Assembly: GCA_036004405.1 (NCBI GenBank) | Contig: DASYRM010000095.1 | Coordinates: forward strand, 1-64,000 | Origin: DASYRM01 sp036004405 | Lineage (GTDB): Bacteria; Acidobacteriota; Vicinamibacteria; Vicinamibacterales; UBA2999 | DNA: 64,000 bases | Direction of reading: 5' to 3' | Position numbers and translations under genes: made by a program | Shown: one piece after another, positions 6,012-14,574 of the stretch | Numbering within the stretch: position 1 is the stretch's first letter | Layout: every line of letters starts with the position of its first letter | Notes under the pieces: model-generated | Databases searched by the model: none | What the model was told of the DNA's origin: nothing | The model's input: the letters and a program-made list of their open reading frames with translations, nothing else

Positions 6012-8933
6012 ATGGTTGCCCTTCTCCTGGCCGCATTCTTTCTCTCGGGCATCAGTGGGCTCGTCTATCAAGTCACGTGGGTCCGGCAGTTCGGCAACGT
6101 CTTCGGCAACACGGTCCACTCGGCGTCCATCGTGGTCGCCGTCTTCATGCTCGGGCTCGGGGCTGGAGGCTATCTCGCCGGGGCGTGGACGGACCGGCAC
6201 GTGGGCCGCGAATCGGGACGGCTCGTCCGGCTCTACGCCTGGGCGGAAGCCCTTCTCGCGTGCCTCGGGTTGGCGCTGTCGCTGGTCTTGCCGCACCTGG
6301 CCGCGCTCGTGGCCGGGTGGTCTCACTACGTTGCAGGCACCGACGGCTGGCTCGAGCTCTCGGCGGCCTCGTACGCCGTGCGCGTGGCGCTTGCGATCGG
6401 CCTCCTCGCGCCGGTCACTCTGACGATGGGCGCGACATTGACGCTTCTCATCCGCGCGCTCCTGCCGACGCTGGAGCACGCGGGGTGGACGGTCGCGCGG
6501 CTCTACGGCGCCAACACGGCGGGCGCCGCCGCCGGCGCGCTGCTGACCGATTTCGCGCTCGTCCGGATGGCGGGATTCCAGGCGGCGCAGCTGACGGCTG
6601 TGGTGCTGAACCTGGTGGCCGCCGGCCTTGCCTGGTCCGCGCTCCGGCTCGTGCGCGTGCCCGACGATGGCGCGGCTCGCGAACCCGCCGCGACCGATCC
6701 TCCAGTCCGTGACGATGCGCCGGTGGGGAGTATGGCCGCGGCGGCCATCGCGCTGGCGCTCGCGGGGTGTGCGGCGATGGGGTTCGAGATGCTGTGGTTG
6801 CGGCACTTCAGCATCCTGCTCGGAGGGTTCCGCGCGGTGTTCTCGCTGGTGCTCGCGGTGCTGCTCGTGGCCGGAGGGGCCGGCGCGCTGGCGGGCGGCT
6901 GGCTGCAGCGTCGGGTGAATCGTCCCGCCGATCTGCTCGTGGCGGCGTACGCGATCTTCGTGGCCGCGGCGCTGGGCGGCCTGGCCTGGACCAGCGCCAG
7001 CGGGCTGGCGGCGCGCGGCGAGGCTGTGGCGGCGGTGATCACGTCTCTGAGTCCGGCCCGGCGGGTGGTGGCCGAGCTCTGGTTCAATCTTCGGCCGATG
7101 CTCGTGGAGGTCGGGCTGCCCGCCTTCGTGGCCGGCGCCTCGTATCCGTTGGCCAACGCGATCGTGCAGCGGTCCGGCGGCACGATCGGGCGGCGCGCTG
7201 GGCTGCTGTATCTCGCCAACACCGCCGGCGCGGTATGTGGATCGCTCGCCGCCGGCTACCTGTTACTGCCGTGGCTGGGGATGCAGGCCGCGGCGCTGGT
7301 CCTTGTCGGGCTGGCGGCGGTGGCCGTCGTGACGCTTCGCTTCGCGGGGGCGTCGCGCGTGCCGCTCGTCGCCGCGGCGGCCTTCGCGGTCGTGTCCATC
7401 GGCGCCTGGACGCGGCTGCCCGGCGATTACGTGCTGCAGCGTGCGCTTCTTGTGGCGCCTGGCGACCACGTGCTGACCGAGAGCGAGGGCACCACCGAAG
7501 TGATCGCCGTCGTCGAAGCCGCGCGCGGCCGGGCGCTCTTGACCAACGGGCATGCGATGTCTTCGACGGCCGTGCTGGACCAGCGCTACATGCGCGCGCT
7601 GGCCCACGTGCCGCTGCTGTCGATGCCGGCGCCGCGGCGCGTCCTCGTGATCGGCTTCGGCGTCGGCAATACCGTCCACGCGGCGACGCTGCACCCGTCG
7701 GTCGATCGGGTGGACGTGGCGGAACTGTCGCGGCACGTGCTCGCGCACGCCACCTACTTCCGCGACGCCAACGGCGACGTGCTCCGCCACCCGAAGGTGC
7801 GCGTGTACCTCAACGACGGGCGTCAGCACCTGGAGATGGCGGCGCCCGGCAGCTACGACCTGGTCACCCTGGAACCGCCGCCGATCGCGCACGCCGGCGT
7901 GGCGGCGCTGTACTCGCGCGAGTTCTACCGCCTCGTTCGATCGCGGCTGACGCCGGGCGGCTACGTCAGCCAGTGGCTGCCCGCGTATCAGGTGCCTGGC
8001 GAGAGCAGCCTGGCGATGGTGCGTGCCTTCCTCGACGTGTTCCCGCAGGCGGTTCTGCTGTCGGGCACGCAGGCCGAGCTGCTGCTCCTGGGGACGTCGG
8101 GGCCGCGGATTGAAATCGAGCCCGGCCGGCTGCGCGAGGCGCTCGACCGCGCGCCCGCCGTGCGCGCGGACCTCGCCCGCCTCGATCTCGCCGAGCCGCG
8201 TGATATCGTCGGCGCGTTCGTGGGCGCCGCGGCAACCTTGACGGTCGCGACGCGCACCGCTCCCGCCGTCACCGACGATCGGCCGATCCAGGAGTACGGA
8301 GTGCTGTCGGGGCTCTCGACCGGGCTCCAGGGCGTGCCGGCTGCGCTCTTCGATCTGGACGCCGTGGCGTCGTGGTGTCCGCGGTGCTTCGAGAACGGCC
8401 GGCCGGTGCCGGCGATGGCCGATCTCGACGCTTACATGGGGCTGATGCGAGAGGCGTACGAAGCGCCCGTGTCGGCGGTCGAGACCGCGGCGCGGGCGGG
8501 CCACGGGCGCCGTCGCTTCCTGGGCAGCGGGTATCTGGGCCAGGTGGTGCCCGAGACCGCCGAGGTCTACAACATCGCCGGGACCGCGGAGCGCAGGCAG
8601 GGGCGTCTCGGCGGCGCCGTCGCCGCGTTCGAGACCGCGCTGCGCCTGGAGCCGGCGTCGCCGGCGGCGCGGCAGAACCTCGGGCAGATTCGTCTCGAGC
8701 AGGGGCGGGCGCTGCTCGAGGCCCGGCGATTCGCCGACGCGGCGGCCGCCTTGCGCGAGGCGATCGCGCTCCTGCCGTCCTCGGCCGCCGCGCACAACGA
8801 TCTCGGCGTGGCGCTGGCCTCGGTGAACGACGTCGTCGCGGCGGCCGCACAGTTTCGCCAGGCAGTGGTGCTCAATCCGGATTTCGTGGAAGCGCGGCGG
8901 AATCTCACGGCCGCGGAGGCGTTGATGCGATGA
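6012..8933 (+). CDS. Membrane-fused aminopropyltransferase-like (SpeE-type) protein with C-terminal TPRs
   Basis: The 973-residue protein has three parts. Residues 1-470 contain many hydrophobic helices (MFS/transporter-like). Residues about 540-740 are a spermidine-synthase-like Rossmann domain with a Gly-Phe-Gly-Val-Gly SAM loop. Residues 850-970 are tetratricopeptide repeats. At the position of the catalytic Asp of true aminopropyltransferases it has Thr-Leu-Glu-Pro-Pro-Pro; Glu-Pro is normal for the membrane-fused branch, whose substrate is not established, so I would not call it a polyamine enzyme. The stop overlaps the next start (ATGA), indicating translational coupling to the secreted protein downstream. 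The first ATG after the repeat hairpin is taken as start. Confidence 0.85.
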   Translation: MVALLLAAFFLSGISGLVYQVTWVRQFGNVFGNTVHSASIVVAVFMLGLGAGGYLAGAWTDRHVGRESGRLVRLYAWAEALLACLGLALSLVLPHLAALVAGWSHYVAGTDGWLELSAASYAVRVALAIGLLAPVTLTMGATLTLLIRALLPTLEHAGWTVARLYGANTAGAAAGALLTDFALVRMAGFQAAQLTAVVLNLVAAGLAWSALRLVRVPDDGAAREPAATDPPVRDDAPVGSMAAAAIALALAGCAAMGFEMLWLRHFSILLGGFRAVFSLVLAVLLVAGGAGALAGGWLQRRVNRPADLLVAAYAIFVAAALGGLAWTSASGLAARGEAVAAVITSLSPARRVVAELWFNLRPMLVEVGLPAFVAGASYPLANAIVQRSGGTIGRRAGLLYLANTAGAVCGSLAAGYLLLPWLGMQAAALVLVGLAAVAVVTLRFAGASRVPLVAAAAFAVVSIGAWTRLPGDYVLQRALLVAPGDHVLTESEGTTEVIAVVEAARGRALLTNGHAMSSTAVLDQRYMRALAHVPLLSMPAPRRVLVIGFGVGNTVHAATLHPSVDRVDVAELSRHVLAHATYFRDANGDVLRHPKVRVYLNDGRQHLEMAAPGSYDLVTLEPPPIAHAGVAALYSREFYRLVRSRLTPGGYVSQWLPAYQVPGESSLAMVRAFLDVFPQAVLLSGTQAELLLLGTSGPRIEIEPGRLREALDRAPAVRADLARLDLAEPRDIVGAFVGAAATLTVATRTAPAVTDDRPIQEYGVLSGLSTGLQGVPAALFDLDAVASWCPRCFENGRPVPAMADLDAYMGLMREAYEAPVSAVETAARAGHGRRRFLGSGYLGQVVPETAEVYNIAGTAERRQGRLGGAVAAFETALRLEPASPAARQNLGQIRLEQGRALLEARRFADAAAALREAIALLPSSAAAHNDLGVALASVNDVVAAAAQFRQAVVLNPDFVEARRNLTAAEALMR

Positions 8934-9685
8934 CCCATCGTCGATTCCTGGTCGTGGCGGCCGTGGCCGCCCTCTCGCTCGTCACGCTGCGCGCGCAGCA
9001 GCCGGCCGCGCCACCTGCCACGCCGCGCGCGGCGGCGCCGATCGATCTCACCGGCACGTGGGTGTCGCTCGTCACCGAGGAGTGGCGCTGGCGGATGACG
9101 ACCCCGCCGAAGGGCGACTACATCAGCGTGCCGCTCTCCGACGAAGGCCGCCGTGTGGCCGACACCTGGATGCCGGCGATGGACGGCAGCTGCAAAGCCT
9201 ACGGTCTGGGCGGCGTCATGTGGCTGCCGACGCGGCTCCGCATCTCGTGGGACGGCGACCGTGTGCTAAGGGTGGAGACCGACGCCGGCCAGCAGACGCG
9301 GCTGCTCGGCTTCGACGCCACGCGTCCGGCGGGCCCGCGCAGCCTGCAAGGCTTCTCGGTGGCTGCGTGGGAGCCGATCGGGGGGCGGCCCTACGTCCGC
9401 AACGGCAATCGCGCCGGCACTCCGGCTCCCGACGGCACCTTGAAGGTGGTGACCACCAATCTCAGCGAGGGCTGGCTGCGTCGCAACGGCGCGCCCTACA
9501 GCGAGAGCACCACCGTCACCGAGTACTGGGACCGGGTGGTGTTTCCCAACGGCGACGAGTTCCTCGCCGTGACCATCGTCCTCGACGATCCGAAATATCT
9601 CACCGGCGAGTACACGCGCAGCGCCCACTTCAAGCGCGAGCCCGACGCCTCGAAGTGGCGCCCGGCGCCCTGCCGCGCGATCTGA
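8930..9685 (+). CDS. Secreted 'DLTGTW' family protein, unknown function
   Basis: The 251-residue protein has a signal peptide (about 1-22). The mature part opens with Ile-Asp-Leu-Thr-Gly-Thr-Trp. A beta-rich domain follows, with a Trp-Asp-Gly-Asp turn, a 'LKVVTTN' strand and a 'TVTEYWDR' segment. The same scaffold recurs in the first 230 residues of the next gene and in the truncated gene at the right edge, so these are paralogues of one family common in Acidobacteriota. No catalytic motif is visible. It starts inside the stop of the upstream gene (ATGA) and ends 7 bases before the next, so it is the middle of a three-gene operon. I infer a periplasmic location. Confidence 0.75.
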   Translation: MTHRRFLVVAAVAALSLVTLRAQQPAAPPATPRAAAPIDLTGTWVSLVTEEWRWRMTTPPKGDYISVPLSDEGRRVADTWMPAMDGSCKAYGLGGVMWLPTRLRISWDGDRVLRVETDAGQQTRLLGFDATRPAGPRSLQGFSVAAWEPIGGRPYVRNGNRAGTPAPDGTLKVVTTNLSEGWLRRNGAPYSESTTVTEYWDRVVFPNGDEFLAVTIVLDDPKYLTGEYTRSAHFKREPDASKWRPAPCRAI

Positions 9686-9692
9686 GGAACCC

Positions 9693-12020
9693 ATGCGATC
9701 GATTCGACTTCGACTCCTGCTCCTGGCGCTGGCCGCCGCGGTCCTTGGTGTCCCGATACGCGCGCAAGGCCCGCCGGCCGCGCCGCCGATGGTGGACCTG
9801 GCCGGCTCGTGGGCCATGGCGAACGACGAGGAGCTGCTCATCCGCATCGACCCGGGGCCCGAGCTCGAGAACTACACGGGCTTCCCGCTGAACGCAGCCG
9901 GACGGCAGAAAGCCCTGACGTGGAACTCCACCATCCAGGCCGTGCCCGAGCACCAGGCGCGTCCGCACCCCGCGCAGTACTCCATGCGCGGCCCCGGCCC
10001 GAACTTCCACATGGGGGAGGTGATCGATCCGACATCGCGGCAGCTCGTCGCCTACACGATCACCGGCCTCTTCGAGAACGCCAACCGCACGATCTGGCTC
10101 GACGGGCGTCCGCATCCGTCCGACTTCGCCGAGCACGTGTGGAACGGTTTCTCGACCGGCGTGTGGGAGAAGGGGATGCTCAAGGTCACCACCACGCACA
10201 TGAAGCAGGCGTTCCTGCAGCGCAACGGCATTCCCAGCAGCCCCTACGGTGTGATGACGGAGTACTTCATCCGTCACGGCGACCGCTTGCTCGTCATGTC
10301 GCAAGTGGACGATCCGATCTACCTGGAAGAGCCGATGGTCCGGACGTCCACGTTCAAGTGGAATCCAGGGCAGCGCGAGGCTCCGATCGTGCAGGTGGAC
10401 GTGGCCGAGGAGCTGCCCGACTTGAAGCCGGGCGACGTGCCGCACTATCCGCTGGGCTTCCGGCAGACCGACTACGCAGACTCGAACGGCCTGCCGTGGG
10501 CCGCGGCCCTCGGCGGCCGCGAGACGATCTATCCCGAATACCAGGACACGCTGCAGCAGATGAAGCGCGAGCGGGGCGGGAACGCGCTGCCGCCGGTCAC
10601 GCCGGCGGCCACGAGCCCCCGCCGTCCCCGCTATGCCGCGACGGGCACCATCGAAGTGCTGCCGATTCAGGGCAGCGTCTACCTGCTGGCCGGCGGCGGC
10701 AGCAATGTGGTGGTGCAGGTGGGCGGCGATGCCGTCTTCGTCGTCGATTCCAACGCGGCGGCCATGAGCGACAAGATGCTGGCGGCGATCCGCACGATCT
10801 CGAAGGCGCCCATCCGCTACATCGTCAACACGTCAGCCGATCTCGATCACGTGGGCGGCAACCAGGCGCTCGCCGCGTCGGCGGGCGCGCCCGTCAATGC
10901 CTTCCTGCAGCAGGGGGCGCGCGTCTACGCGCACGAACGCACCTACATCCGGCTGGCCAACCCGCCCGACGGCAGCAACCCCGCCCCGGTGGCGCTGTGG
11001 CCGACCGACGCCTTTGGCGCCGCGAAGAAGACCCTCTTCGTGACCGGCGAGCCGATCGAGATCCTGCACCAGCCGGCGGCACATACCGACGGCGACCTGA
11101 TGGTGTTCTTCCGCAAGTCGGACGTGGTGGCCGCCGGCGACGTCTTCGTGCTCGACAGCTTTCCCGTGATCGACGTGAAGCGCGGCGGGACGCTGCAGGG
11201 CGTGATCGACGCGCTCAACCGTCTGGTGGACATCGCGGTGCCCGAGTACAACGCCATGGGCGGGACGCGCATCGTTCCGGGGCACGGTCGCATCTGCAAC
11301 GAGATCGATGTCGTGGAGTACCGCGACATGATCACGATCATCCGCGACCGCATCGCGCAGCTGGTGGCGGAGGGCAGGACGCTGGAGCAGGTCAAGGCCG
11401 CCGGCGTCACGCTCGAGTACGACGGCGTCTACGGCACGAGCGCGGGGCCGTGGACCACCGACATGTTCATCGCGGCCGCCTACACGGAGCTCAGTGCGGC
11501 GGCGGCTCGGGAGCGCTCTTCGCGCGGGCCGTCCGCTCCACCGGGGCGGCGGCCGCAGGCGGTAGCGCCCGCGGCGGCGCGCGCCGCGGCCCCGGTGCGG
11601 AAGGGGCCCGCCGATCCGTTCGATGGCACCTGGGTGCTCGACGTCGCGCGGTCGCGGTACACGCCGTCGGCAAACACGCCGTATCGCCGCGAGACGACGA
11701 TCGCGGTGGATGGCGAAGCGATCATGCAGAGCACGTCGACGTGGCGCCGCAGCCAGGGCAACGATTCGCCGCTCACGCGCGTCACCTACTCGGCGAAGTT
11801 CGACGGCAAGGAGTACCCGGTGGAGGCGTCGTCGTCGCGGGTCGCGCTGCGCCGCGTCAACGCCTCCACGGTCGAGCGCACCGCCGCCGGCGACCGCAAC
11901 TCGAAAGAGACCGCCACCTGGACGCTGTCCGCCGATCGGCAGGAGCTGACGGTGGTGACGTCCGGCGTGGACGCCACCGGCGCCGCGTACACCAGCACGC
12001 AGGTCTATACCCGGAGATAG
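9693..12020 (+). CDS. Three-domain secreted protein with degenerate metallo-beta-lactamase domain
   Basis: This is a 775-residue exported protein (signal peptide about 1-24). Residues 32-225 resemble the preceding secreted protein. Residues 315-600 form a metallo-beta-lactamase fold. Residues 635-775 are a lipocalin-like beta domain opening with Phe-Asp-Gly-Thr-Trp. The zinc motif HxHxDH is altered to Ser381-Ala-Asp383-Leu-Asp385-His386. The later metal ligands are kept (His464 in Ala-His-Thr-Asp-Gly-Asp and His530 in Pro-Gly-His-Gly). It may bind metal differently or be non-catalytic. GAGGA precedes the ATG. The gene ends 2 bases from the convergent sortase gene, with stops packed in the palindrome TAGGCCTA and no terminator between them. 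Confidence 0.82.
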   Translation: MRSIRLRLLLLALAAAVLGVPIRAQGPPAAPPMVDLAGSWAMANDEELLIRIDPGPELENYTGFPLNAAGRQKALTWNSTIQAVPEHQARPHPAQYSMRGPGPNFHMGEVIDPTSRQLVAYTITGLFENANRTIWLDGRPHPSDFAEHVWNGFSTGVWEKGMLKVTTTHMKQAFLQRNGIPSSPYGVMTEYFIRHGDRLLVMSQVDDPIYLEEPMVRTSTFKWNPGQREAPIVQVDVAEELPDLKPGDVPHYPLGFRQTDYADSNGLPWAAALGGRETIYPEYQDTLQQMKRERGGNALPPVTPAATSPRRPRYAATGTIEVLPIQGSVYLLAGGGSNVVVQVGGDAVFVVDSNAAAMSDKMLAAIRTISKAPIRYIVNTSADLDHVGGNQALAASAGAPVNAFLQQGARVYAHERTYIRLANPPDGSNPAPVALWPTDAFGAAKKTLFVTGEPIEILHQPAAHTDGDLMVFFRKSDVVAAGDVFVLDSFPVIDVKRGGTLQGVIDALNRLVDIAVPEYNAMGGTRIVPGHGRICNEIDVVEYRDMITIIRDRIAQLVAEGRTLEQVKAAGVTLEYDGVYGTSAGPWTTDMFIAAAYTELSAAAARERSSRGPSAPPGRRPQAVAPAAARAAAPVRKGPADPFDGTWVLDVARSRYTPSANTPYRRETTIAVDGEAIMQSTSTWRRSQGNDSPLTRVTYSAKFDGKEYPVEASSSRVALRRVNASTVERTAAGDRNSKETATWTLSADRQELTVVTSGVDATGAAYTSTQVYTRR

Positions 12021-12022
12021 GC

Positions 12023-12673
12023 CTACAGCCCGACGCCGGGGCGGGGCGCGATCTGCGACGGAACCAGCCGGGCCCGCACGATGAACCGTTCCGGGGCGTC
12101 CCCGATGTAGGTGAACGGGTAGCACGTGATCAGCGTCAGCGACGGTTCGTTGGTGGGATCGAGCACCCACAGATCGCCGGGGTCCACGATCTGCGTGCTC
12201 TCGACCACGTAGGTGAATGTGCCCTCGACGGCGACCAGCCGGATGACGTCGCCCGGGTCGATCTCGCGAAGCCGGCGGAAGAATGTGTCCCGGTGGCCCG
12301 CCAGCCCGATGTTGCCGGCCGCACCGGGCAGGGCGGTGCCGGCGATGTGGCCGACGGCGAGCTGCAGCGTGCGCGCATCCTCGCCTTCGCGCACGATGGT
12401 CGAGACCCCGAGCGTCGGGATCTCCAGGCGGCCGAGCACCCGGCGCGCCACCGGCGGCTGGCTCGCCTGGGCCCGCGGCTGCGCGCCACGCAGCACTTCG
12501 TCGAGCTGACGCGACTCGTAGTCCTGATAGAACGCGGCGCCGCCCACGCTGCCCGCCACGTATCCAAGCGTCGCCAGCGCCACGAGCAGCAGCAGGCGCT
12601 CGACGAGCAGCAGCGCCACACGCCGGGCATGTCGCGGCCGGGCAGACCCGGGGAGGCTGAGGTCAGCGCTCAT
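12023..12673 (-). CDS. Sortase, class D/E-like
   Basis: The 216-residue protein has one N-terminal membrane helix (about 19-43) and a sortase beta-barrel (about 80-210). The catalytic triad is visible: His127 in Leu-Ala-Gly-His-Arg-Asp, Cys184 in Thr-Leu-Ile-Thr-Cys-Tyr-Pro-Phe, and Arg196 in Pro-Glu-Arg-Phe. TLxTCxP is the standard sortase active-site strand. Sortases cut LPxTG-like signals and transfer the protein to an amine acceptor. The start at the second Met overlaps the end of the VWA gene by 11 bases. It is the last gene of a three-gene operon whose first product carries an LPQTA signal. Sortases are mainly Gram-positive enzymes, so this is notable in a diderm. The class assignment is by motif look only. 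Confidence 0.88.
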   Translation of the reverse strand: MSADLSLPGSARPRHARRVALLLVERLLLLVALATLGYVAGSVGGAAFYQDYESRQLDEVLRGAQPRAQASQPPVARRVLGRLEIPTLGVSTIVREGEDARTLQLAVGHIAGTALPGAAGNIGLAGHRDTFFRRLREIDPGDVIRLVAVEGTFTYVVESTQIVDPGDLWVLDPTNEPSLTLITCYPFTYIGDAPERFIVRARLVPSQIAPRPGVGL

Positions 12674-13598
12674 GAGGATGCAGCGGCGCCAGGTAGCCGT
12701 CACGGACGTGGACGACCGGCGGCCGTATGCCCGGCACCAGCGCGCGCACGATCAGCTTCCGATAGCTGCCGTCGTGCGCGGCGTTGGTCGGCACGTAGCC
12801 GATGGTGTAGCCCTGACGGATGTTGCCGGCGATCTCGGCAAAGGCGGCGACGACGTCGCGCTCGGTCCGCGGCGTGTAGAGCTCGCCGCCGGTGCTGCGC
12901 GCCAGCTTCCGCAGCAGACGTTCGTTGCCCACCGAGCTGTCGAGGCGGGCGGTGGACACCGCGTAGATGAGCGCATTCGATCGCTCGGCGCGGTGCAGCA
13001 TGTCGTCCTCGCGCTGCCGGCTGGCGTTGTCGTCGCCGTCCGACAGCACCACCAGCACGTGCTTCTGCCGCTCGGCCATGTCGAGCTGATCGAGCCCGGC
13101 AATCACCGCGTCGTGCAGCGCCGTCATGCCGCCGGGTGGTATCGCAGCGAGCGACGCCTGGAGCAAGGTGGCATTGCTCGTAAAGGCAACGGTGTCGGGG
13201 AGACCGCGGCGCACATGTTCGTTGAAGACGATGGTGAACGCCTGGTCTTCCGGCTTGCTCGACTCGGCGAAGGCCATCACGCCGGCCATCACCATCCCCC
13301 GCCGCGTGAGCATGCTGGAACTGTTGTCGACCACGAGACCGACGGCCACCGGGGCGTCCTCACCGCTGAACATGGAGATCGTCTGGGGCGTGCCGTCCTC
13401 CACCACGTGGAAGACGTCGCGGTTCAAGTGGGCGACCGAGTCGCCGTGACGATCGAAGACGGTGACGTGGAGCACGACGAGGTCAGATTCGCTGGAGAAG
13501 ATCGGCGGTGCCGGCTCCTGTCCCAGGCCACCCGCCGCGCGCACGACGCTCCCGACGAGCAACGTCAGGCAGATCGCGCGCGGCAGCGTGGTGGCCAT
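12663..13598 (-). CDS. VWA-domain protein, acidobacterial type
   Basis: This is a 311-residue exported protein with a signal peptide (about 1-26), then a short beta domain, then a von Willebrand factor A domain (about 85-290). The metal-ion-dependent adhesion site Asp-Asn-Ser-Ser-Ser is present near residue 92. It fits the 'VWFA-related Acidobacterial domain' family (TIGR03436). VWA proteins bind other proteins through a divalent metal. It sits between the LPQTA protein and the sortase, 11 bases after the first and overlapping the second, which suggests a role in the same surface system. It has no LPxTG-like signal itself. In proteobacteria a VWA protein is also the partner of a sortase, but there it is the substrate. 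Confidence 0.87.
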   Translation of the reverse strand: MATTLPRAICLTLLVGSVVRAAGGLGQEPAPPIFSSESDLVVLHVTVFDRHGDSVAHLNRDVFHVVEDGTPQTISMFSGEDAPVAVGLVVDNSSSMLTRRGMVMAGVMAFAESSKPEDQAFTIVFNEHVRRGLPDTVAFTSNATLLQASLAAIPPGGMTALHDAVIAGLDQLDMAERQKHVLVVLSDGDDNASRQREDDMLHRAERSNALIYAVSTARLDSSVGNERLLRKLARSTGGELYTPRTERDVVAAFAEIAGNIRQGYTIGYVPTNAAHDGSYRKLIVRALVPGIRPPVVHVRDGYLAPLHPHER

Positions 13599-13609
13599 CA
13601 GGCATCAGG

Positions 13610-14350
13610 CTATCGCAAGAAGCGGACGCCGGCGGCGCCGGCGAGCGACAGCACGCCGATGAGCGCGCTGAGCGCCAGCGGGCTGGCCGTCTGCGGCAGC
13701 GGTTCGGTGCGCGTCACCTGCGCGGGCGGGGCCGGTGGCTCGGCCCGGGCGATCTGCCTCTCGGGCTGCCGCGCCGGCGCCGGGACCGCGCCCTCGATCG
13801 AGTTGCGATCGCTGCTGATCTGCGGCTGCGGCGCCGGAGCCTTCTCAGGCGTCCACTCCGTCACCTTGCCCGACGCGTCCACCGAGCTCACGCTCGCCTT
13901 GGCGTCGACGTCGCCATCGGTCGAGAGCACGCGCTCGTTGGTGCGGGCGGCGATCGTCACGGCCTGGCGCTTCGGATACACGAACTCCTTGCCGATCTTC
14001 TCGCCCGGGTAGTACCAGTAGTGCACCGCGGGCGTCTGGCCGGCGGCCGTCTCCTTGAACATCACGACGGTCTCCTGCGACACGTCGGGACGTTCGGCCT
14101 GGACGAACAGCCAGTGGCCGATCATCTTGTTCTCCTCGCGATTCCACACTTCGACGACATTGCGCGACGGAGTGTCAGCGAGCTTGAACACGTAGGTTCC
14201 CGCCGGCAGCGTCACGCCCGGCATTTCGACCGGACCGCTGAAGGTGAGGAAGGTTCGATCCCGCGTGTCGGTCTGCGCCGCAGTCGTGCCGGCGAAGACA
14301 GCGACCAGCGCGACCACGAGCACTGTCACGATAAGCGTCATTCGAGCCAT
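13610..14350 (-). CDS. Exported protein with C-terminal LPQTA sortase signal
   Basis: The 246-residue protein has an N-terminal signal peptide (1-26). A beta-rich domain (about 30-145) carries Gly-Thr-Tyr-Val-Phe-Lys-Leu. A Pro/Ala-rich stalk follows (170-217), and then a tripartite sorting signal: Leu-Pro-Gln-Thr-Ala-Ser-Pro at 218-224, a hydrophobic helix (225-241) and the basic tail Arg-Phe-Leu-Arg. LPxTA is the kind of site reported for class D sortases, and a sortase is encoded two genes downstream in the same operon. AGGAGG lies eight bases before the chosen ATG. I infer that it is cut after Thr222 and joined to a cell-surface acceptor; the fold of the first domain is unknown to me. Confidence 0.85.
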   Translation of the reverse strand: MARMTLIVTVLVVALVAVFAGTTAAQTDTRDRTFLTFSGPVEMPGVTLPAGTYVFKLADTPSRNVVEVWNREENKMIGHWLFVQAERPDVSQETVVMFKETAAGQTPAVHYWYYPGEKIGKEFVYPKRQAVTIAARTNERVLSTDGDVDAKASVSSVDASGKVTEWTPEKAPAPQPQISSDRNSIEGAVPAPARQPERQIARAEPPAPPAQVTRTEPLPQTASPLALSALIGVLSLAGAAGVRFLR

Positions 14351-14574
14351 GTCTTTGTCCTCCTAGGTCCTGACTCCGACCGAGGGGTGCATCTTCCATG
14401 CCCGGGGTAAAAGGCTCGATCCCTCGACGATTGCGGGATTTGCGTTGAAGCTCGACGTGGCAGGGCCTGTACGAAGGGGACTCCAGGCTCGGCAAAACAT
14501 ACCCATCCGTGCCGCAAGCCCAAGTGGTGCTAGCATCCGTCGCATCTCGTCCTGCCGGCGAGAAGGAGGCCTCG

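Noticed and set aside
6012..8933. Calling the SpeE-like gene a true spermidine synthase (speE)
   Set aside because: The catalytic Asp region reads Leu-Glu-Pro-Pro-Pro and the domain is fused to membrane helices and TPRs; polyamine synthesis cannot be claimed.
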